From Eretmocerus hayati (taxonomy: Eukaryota; Arthropoda; Insecta; Hymenoptera; Aphelinidae), in contig CM056744.1 of the NCBI GenBank assembly GCA_029851415.1, positions 11,539,268-11,603,267 of the forward strand: a stretch of DNA of 64,000 bases, read 5' to 3'. The translations under genes and the position numbers were made by a program. Below the pieces are notes generated by a model that searched no databases, was not told where the DNA came from, and saw only the letters and a list, made by a program, of their open reading frames with translations. This document shows positions 43,804 to 55,790 of the stretch, piece by piece; the stretch's first letter is position 1, and each line of letters starts with the position of its first letter.

Positions 43804-44034
43804 ATGGATTTCTCCGTCTACTCTGATTTTGATTGGTGTTTGGACCACATCCGAGCGTACGTCGATGCAGGATTCGAGGTTGCCCACGTTTTCGACGTGA
43901 TTAACCTCGTGTGTGCATGTATTATGGAGGGCATAGCCAAAGATATGTCTGCCAAAGTGTCTGCTGCATTCAATTCTCAATATATATACAGTTTCCGAAA
44001 TTTGAGTGACTCGCGACATAGTGGCGCCATATAA
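43804..44034 (+). CDS. Possible small protein gene, unknown function
   Basis: 76 codons from an ATG in good context (GAAAATGG), with an AATAAA about 190 nt downstream (about 44227). The product has an aromatic/acidic start and a Cys/Ile-rich middle (VFDVINLVCACIMEGI). I recognise no domain. Only the start context, the polyadenylation signal and locally different base composition support it; it may be chance. Confidence 0.25.
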   Translation: MDFSVYSDFDWCLDHIRAYVDAGFEVAHVFDVINLVCACIMEGIAKDMSAKVSAAFNSQYIYSFRNLSDSRHSGAI

Positions 44035-44714
44035 GTAGTAGGGCCGAGTGTAGGGCTTATGCGAGCTGCCCAGCACACGCGTCTCCGCTATATTAGTTTC
44101 TTATATGCATCTTTTGTCGTGTATAGTGCAATTTTTTTCAAGAAATTTTCACTGCTCAACTAAATTTTATCTCTCTCACACTCTGCCGAATTCTCCCGCA
44201 AATTCTACAACGTTTCTTCGCGCAGTGAATAAAAGCGTTTCTTAAAAATTCTTTTTTAACCTTTACTTATTTTTACTTATCGTTTTGCACGATGTGTGCG
44301 GACGAGCGCCGGAGAAAGAAGCGGTTAGTAAGGTGGTAGAATCGGTACCCACTTGTGTATCTGGGAATCCGATGAGTCAGACTTTGACGGATCTTTGGGC
44401 TGAGTGTTGATAAAATTAGCACATTTTTGGATGATGAGTTGGTTTTGGATGAATCTGAACTTTGCGTGGGTTGGATTAATATGTGAATCGTTACTCGGAC
44501 TGATCAGAGGGTAATGCATCATGACATTCTAATATTGAATTTATTCAGGGTCAAGAATTATTCCTACACAATTCTTATTTTTGTATAAATTGATCAATGT
44601 ACTTACTGAGAATGAGTCCCAAATTGATCTTCAAATTCTGTTCCCTTGATTTTCAATACTCTCTGGCAGGCTTCACTCGAATGTTTAGTCCTCCAAAACC
44701 TCACACACTAAATA

Positions 44715-45485
44715 AGGTGAGTGTATCCAACTTGCCCCCATTAAGCCATTTTCTCAATAACTCTGGCCTATCTCAATATTTTCCAACGTATTTTAGCTAC
44801 ATCCAATTTGGACCCACTGGACCCAAACTGTTTCAATTCTCCCAAAAGGTGATTTTTGAGAGTTTACAAAAGTGTGTACCCAACTTACCCCCATCATTTA
44901 AAACAATGTTAATCGGCGATGAAGTGCATAAAATCGCTTTGATCCGTTTTGATCACCGTGCAGCGACATTTGTAGCTATTAGCTGGCCCAAGACATCGTT
45001 TCCGACCTATTTTGACGTGATAAACACGTTCTGAGTGGTAAAAAAAGTCATGCTGCACGCCTTTCCGAGATAACCTAATGGGGGCATGTTGGGTACACTC
45101 CGATGTCGGCCTTCTTGATTCTCAAATCATCTCCGTGTTGTGATCGCTCAAAATCAGAGTTCTGCAACTCTGGAGAGCGGATTTTGAAGGTCTTGAGCCA
45201 AGAAATTCAATGCGCTAAAGTACATTGAGATTGGTCAAATGGAAATAAATTGGCACCGGTTCTAGTGAACGCGATTTCCTCGGTGATTTCTTACCCGTGC
45301 AAACACCTCGCTTTATATTTTCTGGAGAACGCAGAAATGATCTGGGGTCGATGCAAATTGCGTACTTTCTCATATTTTGACATAACAAACGTAAAAAAAT
45401 ATGCGGTAAGATCAACGAGCGCCCATTTCTGAGATCGGCATATGGGGGCAAGTTGGGTACAGAGGCAAGTTGGGTGCACTTACCT
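44715..45485. mobile_element. TA-flanked MITE, copy A of the GGTAAGTGT family
   Basis: 771 bp. Left end AGGTGAGTGTATCCAACTTG and right end (minus strand) AGGTAAGTGCACCCAACTTG, flanked by TA on both sides (44713-44714, 45486-45487). A second GGGGCAAGTTGGGTAC copy lies just inside the right end. The TA duplication suggests mobilisation by a Tc1/mariner-type transposase. Confidence 0.75.
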
Positions 45486-47774
45486 TACATCAGAATCGAA
45501 ATACTTACGACAGGAAACCGTGATTGATTGAAAAATGAAAACCATGAGTGAAAAAATGAAACGGAATTTCAAAATCGTCATGTGGATCTCACGAGTAACT
45601 ACAGGTCGATCAGTAGTAACAGACGAAATGGGTCAGACAACTCAGACACTCCGGGTAACGTAACAAGGCTATACCTGGAATGACAGATTGCATTTATATC
45701 ATGATTCTTTGAAATTGCTCCTGGAGCAAAATTTTGAGAAATGCAAATTATTAAAGAGTATATTCTTTCCGTGTCAAAAAAGCCATGATACTCTCAACAC
45801 TCCCGTCTATTTAATCACTGTCAGAAGAAATTCTTAGAGTCAGATCGAAATCGTACTGAATCACAGCAACCCCCTAACCTTGTAATATTAAATTCAGATC
45901 GATTAGATTTTCCTTATAGTCTCACCATGTCATGCCACTAGGAGTACTTCTACCTACAGTACATATTTTTCTTAGGAGGAAAAAAGATTTCAACTGTTAA
46001 ATTTGAGAATCGGAATATTTTCTTCGTCACATTTTTCTCTCACACCGATGCGCATAGCTCTGATTAGCAGTCCAACATTATGTTCCTCGGATTGCTGACT
46101 CAAATTCCTAGACAATCGCAGTTTTCATGCATTTGATATTCGTGACGGTCTTTTGCAATGTGCATGTACCTTAAAATTAAGATGCGTCGCATCAAACGTC
46201 GCAGTTTTCACTAGTAAAATGTTTGAGAAAGTAAAAAATTCAAATAAGTGGGCGCATCGTTTGGCACGTTTATCTACCGTAAGATGGTCAATTTTATGCT
46301 ATGAAACTAAGTCTTATCTAATTATAAAAAATTTTCCAAACATTATCATACAGTAGAAGCAAGACTTTCTTTGCTGTCGTTCAGCCATCTTCAATTTAGG
46401 TATACTTTCATATAAGAGAAAAATAGGTTAAATTTTGTAATTTAATTTTGGATGTATCATCAGTCTAATATAAGGTGAGATTTTTAGATCATCTTCTCAG
46501 TAAGAGTTGAATAAGTGAATATGAAAGTGGAACTACTCGTCAGCGACGAAAGTAAAATCAGGTGGGTGTCATGTACACATGTTAGTATTAAACGCATGAC
46601 TAAGAAGATATGGAGCCGTGCAAGGTGAAATGAGGGGACTCGATCCTGAATTTTCTTCTCTGGGCTATTTGTTTGGGAAATCGATAGGTGTGGCTTACCG
46701 AACAAATTTGTTGGGAGTAAATATAAAATCAGGGCGAATCTGTTACTTTGATCACGTGTTACTCTTCTTTTCGAGTTCTCAAACACAACAATATATGCAG
46801 GTATCCTGTCGGGTGGTGGTCCATTGCTAAAACGCACCCCAAAATCCTCAATTCTGTCAAATGATGCTTATTTTACTTACTGTCTATTTTCTACTTTTAT
46901 GATGGTCATCATGATTTTGATTCCATCTGCATAGTTTCGTATTTGAGTTCAATCTATAAGATTTGCACTTTTCATCGCTATTCTATTAATTTAGACCTAT
47001 TCTGGACGGTGAAGGAGGTTTCTTATTGAGCTAATTCCAATCACAATTTTGGCCCAACCAAATCCTCAAAGAATCCAACGAACATTCATCACGTTATTTT
47101 AGGGTCAAACTGTAACTTTTGTATTTAAATGTAACGAATACGTTTGGAAGAATTTGCTATTTGAGAAGCGATTGGGCGACAAATTTCAAGTTCTTCGATT
47201 TTATTTTGACTAGTCAATTTGGAACTTTCTTGTATGCGTGGATATGCCCGCGATTGATAATATTTGTGATAACTTTTGTTAAAAGCACATCGCTGAAGAA
47301 AAACCAAGTGGATTTCCCGTGACGTCTGACGTACACCGGGAATGCATGATGACGACAGACTCAAAGTCCTCATGTGTTTCTGTTACGGAGACGCATGAAT
47401 TAAAAAAAAATTTAAAAATTCCAATTTCGTAATTATCCCATTTTTCATCGCTTTGCAAAATATCATCAGTCTTTATATAGAAATATTAGGAAACTTTACG
47501 GGAACGGGAAGCCAAATTCAAAGAAACGGATTCACTTAGGACTAATTCTGATCTCTGAGATGTCCGTAATCGGATTTGTCATCAATCTCAGGAATCGTCG
47601 GAGACTCAAGAAAATCAATGATAAATAAGATCAGAGTAAGATTCTGGAATGTTTGTACGTGGTATCTAGTGAGCTCATTACTCACACACCTACCTTTGAT
47701 AAAATGTAACATATACCCTTGTTTCTTACCTCAGCTCCCAAAAATTTCAACGACCCATGTAAAACATACGATCC
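45486..47774. other. Unassigned interval
   Basis: No supported gene or recognisable repeat. Confidence 0.35.
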
Positions 47775-48230
47775 CATGAACATATATGACCATAGAATCC
47801 GAGGATTCCATGGTCATATATGATCATAAGTGAAACCGCTTTACACATTTTATTTTTATTCCAGAAAGTTGTGATATATTGATTCGAACCTATTCTAACA
47901 TCAATACGTCACGATACTGATCATATACTACTGAAAAAAATCTTCCCAGAAGTCGGTTTCGAGTTCCCAAAAACTGACATTTTCGACGAAAAATGATATT
48001 TAATGTGGATTTTTCCTCTTCGGTACTTCAAATGTTCAAAACCTGAGAATGACTTCGGGAAAAAATTTTCTGAGTAATATTCGATCATCACCACTAAGTG
48101 TTGATGTTGTACAATAGTATATCACACCTTTCCGGAATGAAAAAGACAAATTTTGAAACCGATTTTATTCATGATCATATACGACCATGGAATCCATGGA
48201 TTCCATGATCATATATGTTCGTGGAATCTT
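47775..48230. mobile_element. Element with palindromic termini
   Basis: Each end is itself a ~45-bp palindrome around CCATGGAATCC/GGATTCCATGG flanked by GATCATATA (47782-47832 and 48170-48222), and the two ends are inverted copies of each other. It looks like a short non-autonomous transposon; no duplication was resolved. Confidence 0.6.
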
Positions 48231-48366
48231 ATGTTCTGCACGGGGAACACCATCACTGCCACTGTACTTCATCCTCAATTTCATCTGATCGAAATTCCAC
48301 CTGTTAAAGTGAAAACCTGGCGAACACCTTACTCTCTCATCACCCAATTCCACGAACGATTGACTG

Positions 48367-48397
<31 letters not shown>

Positions 48398-49397
48398 TGG
48401 TCTATAAAATCATCTCCGAAGCGAAAGCCTTGACAAAGTAAAATCAGTGACTAACGTGTAAATCAAGTAATAATAAAAAAAACTTTCATACATTGGTGCT
48501 GGCGTATGACGAGGGCAACGTGCCACATTCCTCGCTACATGAGTCATGATCCATCGATCCGCAAATATATATATATGGGATATCGGTTATACTTTATACA
48601 TATAAAATCTATGTATATATTCATGATCGTCTGTAATGCTCATTTAGCACTGCGAGTGAAAACTCATCGAGCCGCAGCGCGTAATACCGTTCATTCTCAG
48701 GCTGCTGGTTATACTGCCTCTGCTGGCCTACATTGCATGGGATGGGTATTTTACTTACACGTATATATCCATGTACTCGCGTACTCGCACTTGCATTTTG
48801 CCGTGGACGCAATGAGGAATACTTTCCATTTGACTTGCAGGCCTCTTTCGGGGTCACAAACTCATTTGTGACGTACATGTATAACTCTGGCGTTAAATGC
48901 GTGTGTTTCCTTTATTGTCCGTGTTTCAGATGAATGCAACCTGTTGCTTTGAGCTTTGAGATTGATTCAATTTTTTTTTTTTTCGTTAGACGGATAGAAT
49001 CTGTATAAAGTTCAGGATTTGACAAATTGCGATGGCAAAAAATTACTTAGACGGTCAGTCTTTTTTATTATAAATTTATTTTCTCAGCATTTCTTCTACC
49101 ACCTGTGAATCATATTGATCAGACAAGATAAACTATCGGAAACTCAGAAATCAGTTGCTTTGAGGCGATGATTGTAATAACCTGATATCCAAAAAAATGA
49201 GAGAACCTGACTATTAGACCAAGACTACCACTGTTGCTCATGATTTTCGAATTTTACGCCCTTTCTGCGCTGATACAAAACTTTTGATCGGCGAATCCAG
49301 TATTTTGCGATAGTTTAGCTGACGGATATGAATATTTGACAGGGATCTGAGGACCACGAGTGGATTGAGTTTGAGGGATAATAGTATATTTCCGTAC
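48231..49397. other. Unassigned interval
   Basis: Contains an ATCA/ATCAATCA tetranucleotide run (48365-48395). No supported gene. Confidence 0.35.
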
Positions 49398-49400
49398 TAA

Positions 49401-49729
49401 CAAGGGGAGTCCGGAGTCTCCGGGTCCTGAAATCTCACCAAAATTTTTTTACAGTTCCGTTTCCCCTAGAATATGAAGAAACCGAAGCAACTCCGTCAAA
49501 TGGGCCTTCTGTTCAAAGTTACAGCCCATGGCATTAACATTGCCCATATAGGCCCATGTTAAAAAGTGATATATATAGATATACTCGCAATGCTAACGAT
49601 TATGCTTGTAACTCTAAACAGAAGGCCCATTTAACAGAGCCGCTTTAGATTCTTCATATTCTAGGTGGTACAGAACTGTGAAAAAATTTTGGTAAGATTT
49701 CAGGACCCGGAGACTCCGGACTCCCCTTG
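49401..49729. mobile_element. Harbinger-like MITE (TAA duplication)
   Basis: 329 bp with long inverted arms beginning CAAGGGGAGTCCGGAGTCTC and continuing through GGGTCCTGAAATCT. Inner pairs lie around AGAAGGCCCATTT. It is flanked by TAA at 49398-49400 and 49730-49732. It has no coding capacity. Confidence 0.8.
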
Positions 49730-49732
49730 TAA

Positions 49733-50570
49733 GTGCGGTAGCCAATTTCGAGCACTAGGACAGTTCGTCTGTCGAGGGAAACGAGACAGACATCTCCTCC
49801 AGTGTCCGAAATGGGCTTGCAAGTGAACCCTCAAATTGCATTCTATCGCGGCCTTCTTAGGTTAGAGTAATGAAATATTATTCTTTAATAAATTGTGCGT
49901 GAATACTTTACGTACAGTTTATTGATTTATATCGAGAGTTTATCAAAATTGTATACATTTTAATACAAAGAAATAAAATCTATTATTTGCAATTTTCCGA
50001 TGTTTAGGTGCTTACAAAATTGCAAAAAATAATATATTCGCAACTCGTTCATGAGGTTTCTCGCTTCCAAGCGATTATTCCGATGACCAAGTTCGAAAAC
50101 CAATCGCTCAGAAATGAGTTACAACCTCATGAACTCGCGAAATATACTATTTTACATCCTCCTGATAATTCCAAAACCCATTACTTGGACACGAAAAACA
50201 ATTAGTTATACGCCCTTTCATCGAAATGTGCTTTTTACACATGACGTAAATTCCCCCATTCCAAAGATTTCCATAAATTTTCCCTCACTTGAGTTCTCGA
50301 ATCTCGAATTCACGCACCTGCAGACTTAGCAGGCGCAATCTTCCCATGTTTGTTACGCTAGAACATGAGAAAGTAAGCGTTTTGGGTCGATCATAAATGG
50401 CACGCGCTTTCTTTAGAACAAAAAGTGATTTTCGGTGATTTCGACTTCTTTTTGCGAAGCTCCCAAAAGTTACGCCAAAACAATTAGTACAACCAATCTC
50501 AATGTACCTCAGCTAACTTTTATCTTTGTCCCAATCTTGCAGAATTCATTTTCTACCCGATTCTACGCTT
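49733..50570. other. Unassigned interval
   Basis: No supported gene. Confidence 0.3.
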
Positions 50571-50583
50571 ATATTACGAGAAA

Positions 50584-51008
50584 AAGTGCAATGTGCCTAA
50601 TTTGCCACCATAGTCTTTTATCAAATTCTTTCTTTACTCTATCAAGAAGTCTAAAAATTTGAAAGGAGATAGAAAGAACTTCAAAATGAGCTGAAGTACG
50701 TCTCACTCGGAGGTCTAGAAGCCAAAACATCCTGATTCTACGAAAATCCCGTATAATCTCATGGAAATAGGCCTCCTTTGCACGTGAGGGCAACTTGGTT
50801 GACACTCCTCCGATAAAAATGATAAATTTTTTTTTTGCTAAAAATGAGATACCTTAGCCACAATTTGTTGCAATCAAACGTGTCTTACTTCCTTTCAGGA
50901 GTCTCGAAACAAGTGCTTTAAATTGAGCTAAAATGCCTTGAAAAATATTGAGATGAGCCAAAACTATAAGCAAAATAAAAGTAGTGGGCGCAAATTAGGC
51001 ATACTTAT
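50584..51008. repeat. Diverged relative of the GGTAAGTGT MITE family
   Basis: Inverted ends share TGCCTAATTTG (left about 50593; right, minus strand, about 51003). The interior has words common to the family (AAAATGAGCTGAAGTACGT, GAAAAATATTGAGATG). Ends and target duplication are unclear. Confidence 0.4.
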
Positions 51009-51252
51009 CTCATTATTGTCAACAGATGATGGTTCATTTCTGAGGCAAAAGAATACAAATCAAAATTTCCACAACTTTTCTATTGTCATATTTTTTAACT
51101 TCTTATCCTGATATATGGTACTTACATTTTGATTATTAGAGTATTGGTCTACAGATAGATCAACTATTTAACATCCAAATTCTTCTAATGCGAGGAGAGA
51201 AATTTTTTCCCTCTCAAGACAGAAAATAATTTCGTCAATAAGAATACATGTA

Positions 51253-52167
51253 AGGTAAGTGTACCCAACGTGCCCCCATATACCAATCTTAGAAGTGGGC
51301 ACTCGTTGATTTTGGCGCAATTTTTTTTCCTTTGTCATGATGAAATACGACGGAATTAATGATTTGGACTGACCTCGGATGATTCTGCGTCTCTCAGAAA
51401 ATGTCAGATGAGTCCATTTCCGTGTTTGCACACTCAAGAACTCGCCAACGAAATTGTGATTAGTCAAACCGGTGCCAAAGGTTTTTGCGTACGCGCATTC
51501 GACTCCTTTTCCCAAGAGTTGCAAAATTTGGATTTGGAGCGATTTTATGTTCAAAATACGGAGATCATTCGCAAGAATGGGAGCCAAAATTAGTGTGTAC
51601 CCAAAATGCCCCCGAATCAGAGCCCCGAATACTTATCTTCAAAGGGAGTGCAGACTCTTTTTACCACTCACAGCGTGTTTATCGCGTCAAAATAGGTAGG
51701 AAATAGTGTTTTGCACTGGCAAAAAGCTCCAAATATGGTTCTACGCCGATTGAAACGATTTTATGCCCTTTATGGCCGATTTACATCGGTTTTTTTTTTG
51801 AAAAATTAAGACAGATCGACTACAGCTGATCAGAATCAGACGTACATCAGCTCATTTTGAAGGTTTTGGAACAACCTTTGAAACGAGCCAAGATACATGA
51901 AAAAATGTCGATGTAGATCAGAGTTGTTGATAACTGGCTTAATGGAGCACGTTCGGGTATACTCTTTCGCGACCTCGCAAAAAATCCTAAAGTGAGAAAA
52001 GCGTGTTTGCTCGACTCCAGTTTATTCAAATAAGACGTATATCTTATCTCAATTTGAAGGTCTTAGAACGGGCTTTAAAATGCGATAAAGTACGTTGAAA
52101 AATATTGAAGGGTGTCAAAACTATTCGGGAAAGGGCTGAAGGGAGGACACGTTGGATACACTTACCT
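51253..52167. mobile_element. TA-flanked MITE, copy B of the GGTAAGTGT family
   Basis: 915 bp with ends AGGTAAGTGTACCCAACGTG and (minus strand) AGGTAAGTGTATCCAACGTG, TA on both flanks (51251-51252, 52168-52169). It shares inner words with copies A and C, such as AAAGTACGTTGAAAAATATT. Confidence 0.8.
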
Positions 52168-52417
52168 TACTCAAATTACGAAAATTGAAAGAATCTTCAG
52201 TTTTCCCAAGCTTTAATCCAAATTATTGATAGAATTGATGCAAAATCTGGCCAATGGTCCAGTTTCGTATTCATCATTGCAAGTGGCCTCTATGATACAA
52301 TAATACTTTTCTGAATGAAATCCGTTTTTTACAATGAGCTTCGTCGTAATGCTCATTTTATACAATCTGCGACCGACGTTTAGAGATTCTTGGACTAGTT
52401 CAGAATCCAGAGTGAGT

Positions 52418-54637
52418 TCAAGACTTCATGCATCTAAAATAAATAATCTCAAAAAATAAAATCAAAACTGACAAGGCGTAAGAAATGCACATACCAAGAT
52501 AAATCATCTCGCGATTTTGGAGCATGAAACTCTTATTCTGTCTCTCGTTTCCGGAATAACTTGAGTTAATCAAAAGTTTTTCCTTGTCCCAAAGAAATTC
52601 TATGAAACCTGTCTCCTTCATTCTTGATAAAACTTGATTAACTTTAGGCAGCAAGGGGGAATCTTCAACAAATGTGTAAGTTAGCCCCCTCTCTAAAATA
52701 TTGTTTTCGGAAACGTGAATACGTGGACAATTTTTAAAAATAGACGTGTACATATTAAAAATCAAACAAACAATTTTTTCATCATCTGATAGACGTTGTA
52801 TACATCTACTTTGATCTTCTTCAATTTCATAACGGTTGCGAATGTGAGAATTGGAAAATAACTCTTTGAAAGATTTCTGTCCAACGGGTGTTAAATTGGA
52901 ATTTGTCAGATCATTTTCTGAATTGATAGCAAACTGATTACCTGGCATTGTACTGATTGCACTGAGATAACTTTGAGAAATTAATTGAACTGATATCATC
53001 GTTAGTACAAGCGTAAGTACAATTACTCTTGGTGAAAATTTTGTTGGTTTTCGTATCGTAGGAGCTCCAACAAATATTCTAAAAAACTCCAAGGACGCCT
53101 GAGCTATCGAGCTCGGCAATGATACACATTTTAGGGTTATAATACAGAACACACAAGCCAATACTATGAAAATTAAAGATTGAGAATTTAGATAAGGTCT
53201 GAATTCGTCGCGAAATTTTTTTGGTTTACGATATGATAATATTTTGATCTCACCTACGTGGAAAGGATAAGTTTGAATTCGCCAATAATAACGAATATAA
53301 GCGGGTATAGTCAAAAAATCTGATTTTTCAGTTAAAATATCTCGAAGTGCTCCCTCCGGTTGATAATTATTGGTTTCGTCAACGATACCGTAGGTCTCAA
53401 AATTTTTTGTTGTAATTGTTGCGTTGATGATGTTCATCACAAAACACAGAGTGCTGGTTTCAAAATTGGAACATTTTTCGTATCCCGGCTTCGTTTCATC
53501 GTATTGATTCACTATATTTTCAGTTACGAGGCCAGTTCTGAAGTTATATCCTTGGACATTTTTCACTTTATCGAAGAAGAGTGAAGAACAAATCAAAGTC
53601 CAATCTGTTTTCAAAAATTTGAGTTTATCAGTTTCTATCGCAGTATCACAATTGAAATAATTTTGACCAAAGTTTATTGGGGTTTCTTGCTATTTGTAGT
53701 TTCCAGTCAGCAGGTAAATCCAATAAATTTAGTCAACATAATTCTGTTTCCGAGAAATTTGAGATAAATATTTTTGCACAAATCAAAACTGTCATGTCAT
53801 CAAAAGATCATGGTTCTTATCATTTTTGAAAACACGACAGTTTATCAAGCCAAAATAGAGCAAGTAGCGTTTTGGTAAACTTACCAGTTTTTTGAAAAAT
53901 TGCATCGTCGAAGTTATCGATTTTACTCTTCAGTAATGAGCTGTCACCAATTTTAGTCCAGAACTCATGAAACGTACTCTGATACGGATTCAACGTGAAC
54001 ATTTTGAGAATGTTATTGGAGTTAAAACACAAGTACACGACATTCAAAATCTTGAAAGCCCAGACTTTGGTCAGGAAATCTTTTGCCATATCACAGCCAT
54101 TTCTTTCATCCTTATTTGCAAGGAGAACTGGGACATCATGCCTCCACCAAATAGAATTTCTGAATTTGTACAACAATTCAGTCATATTTGTTGAGAGTTT
54201 GACAATTATCACAACTCCTGAGGCTGGATGAGTCATATTTTTAATGATTTCTTGGTTTAGTATGAGAACGTTCCTGTGACGACGGTACTTTTCAATAAGA
54301 GATTCATCTTCCATTGTCGAAATTGTTATTGGAATTATTGAATTGTTTGAGTTCTCAGTTATCGGTGGATGAAATGTCGAATTGATCAAAACAAAGATCT
54401 CTTTTCTATCAAAACATTGCCCGATCATTTGTCTCTGTGAAAGAAGAATAAAATGGATTGCAATGAAATTCGAGATTCAAACTCACACCACAAAGAACTA
54501 CTTACTGCCACAGAAAAAATTCGATCATTCTCGTTCTTACTCAGAAAACGAGATTCTATACGGTTCTGTGAACTACACTGTCTTGATACTAGTGAAAAAA
54601 TCATCGTGACCTGAAGAATTAATGGAAATCGTCTCAT
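52418..54637 (-). CDS. Divergent ionotropic receptor (three exons)
   Basis: Inferred exons 54637-54506 (phase 0 out), 54434-53885 (phase 1 out) and 53685-52418, about 649 codons, a usual insect IR length. Exon 1 gives a signal peptide (MRRFPLILQVTMIF). Exon 2 is the extracellular amino-terminal region with several Asn-glycosylation sequons. Exon 3 carries the ligand-binding lobes, a first membrane span (LIFIVLACVFCIITL), the pore/second-span region (VIVLTLVLTMISVQLISQSYLSAI in part) and a final span near the C-terminus (SYALSVLILFFEIIYF). IRs are variant glutamate-receptor channels used in chemosensation. The S1/S2 glutamate-contact residues are not obvious, as is usual for divergent IRs. No disruption was seen. 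Confidence 0.8.
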
Positions 54638-54639
54638 TG

Positions 54640-55380
54640 ATGAACCTGGTGAATCAGTTGTTACATCGTTGATATTCAACAAAAAAAATGGAAGGATTTC
54701 AATATCGAAGCAATCATTAGATAGCAAAAGTTACTTCGATGAATTGATGCCATGAACTGAAGCATTATACATGATTCTTAAGAATCAGAATCAGTGGGTC
54801 GACTCGTCAGTATTACTTTTGTCCATCATTACCAAGCTGTCGAAGAGTTTCAGAAAGATTGGAAATTTCATTGTTCCAACATGTAGAAAAAATGTCAACA
54901 AATAATGAGTCGTCACATTCGGATAGTTTGGAGTGATCGATTCTTGAATCGATTGGTTGAGAATAGAACTTGCTATACCCGAGGTCACTAATCGCTTTGC
55001 ACGATTATTTTCCTTCTCATCATCAATTATTCGAATGGTCAAAGTGTTTTTAGCAAATCGATACTTTTGCCTGATTATTTCACTGAAAAGTCAAAAGATT
55101 GAGCAAACCTGATACGATCTTTTCGTCGATATTGCAGATGAGTGTTCACGACCATCATCATCAACAGAACCACAGATAAGAGTCTCTGGTCAGATAATGA
55201 CACTGTGGTAAAAAATTTGGGTTGGAATAAAGAGTGAACTGGACAAGAATTTCCTTGTGTACAGCGAAATAATCTTTATAGGGATTAAAATTGCTTAAAT
55301 AAAATGAAAATTTCCACGAGTATTTTTCGACGTAGAAGCCATATCTGCGTCTGTGCGGTTCCTGCATATAAGGCTGCCTA
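54640..55380. other. Region upstream of the ionotropic receptor
   Basis: No further gene supported. A minus-strand 83-codon frame at 54791-55042 has no recognisable domain. Confidence 0.3.
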
Positions 55381-55383
55381 CGT

Positions 55384-55790
55384 GTGAGGGGTAAAATATG
55401 GTGGATGGTCATATGGGTGGATAAGGATGGATGGAGGGGTGGACTGATGGATGATGGATTGATGGTCGATGGATGCATGATGGATGGGTCGATTAATGGA
55501 TATTCGATAATATTTGATAATGGATCGAGGAATGAATGGTGGGTGGACGGATGGATGTATGGATGGAGTGATGGACGATGGACGGATAATGGACGGATGC
55601 ATGATGTATGGATGGTCAATGGATAGTTGATGGGTGACTTGATGGTTGGATGGATGATGGTTGGATAGATGGATGAATGGGCGATGGGTCCATCCATCCG
55701 TCTATTCACATATCCATTCACCCATCACCCAAACAACCATCTATTCATCTATCAATCCATCCGCCCATCCATCGATCCATCCATCAGGGA
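55384..55790. repeat. Mirrored GGAT/ATCC tetranucleotide tract
   Basis: A degenerate GGAT/GATG-rich tract (55384-55690) turns abruptly into its complement, CCATCCAT-rich (55690-55790), so the junction is a large imperfect inverted repeat. Frames across it are low-complexity. Confidence 0.85.

Noticed and set aside
44597..45034. 145-codon plus-strand frame
   Set aside because: It lies across the end and interior of MITE copy A; the same words occur in the non-coding parts of the other copies.
54791..55042. Second receptor fragment upstream of the ionotropic receptor
   Set aside because: Hydrophobic but lacks any recognisable IR, OR or GR motif and is short.
55161..55721. 186-codon minus-strand frame
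   Set aside because: Most of it is translation of the GGAT/ATCC simple repeat.
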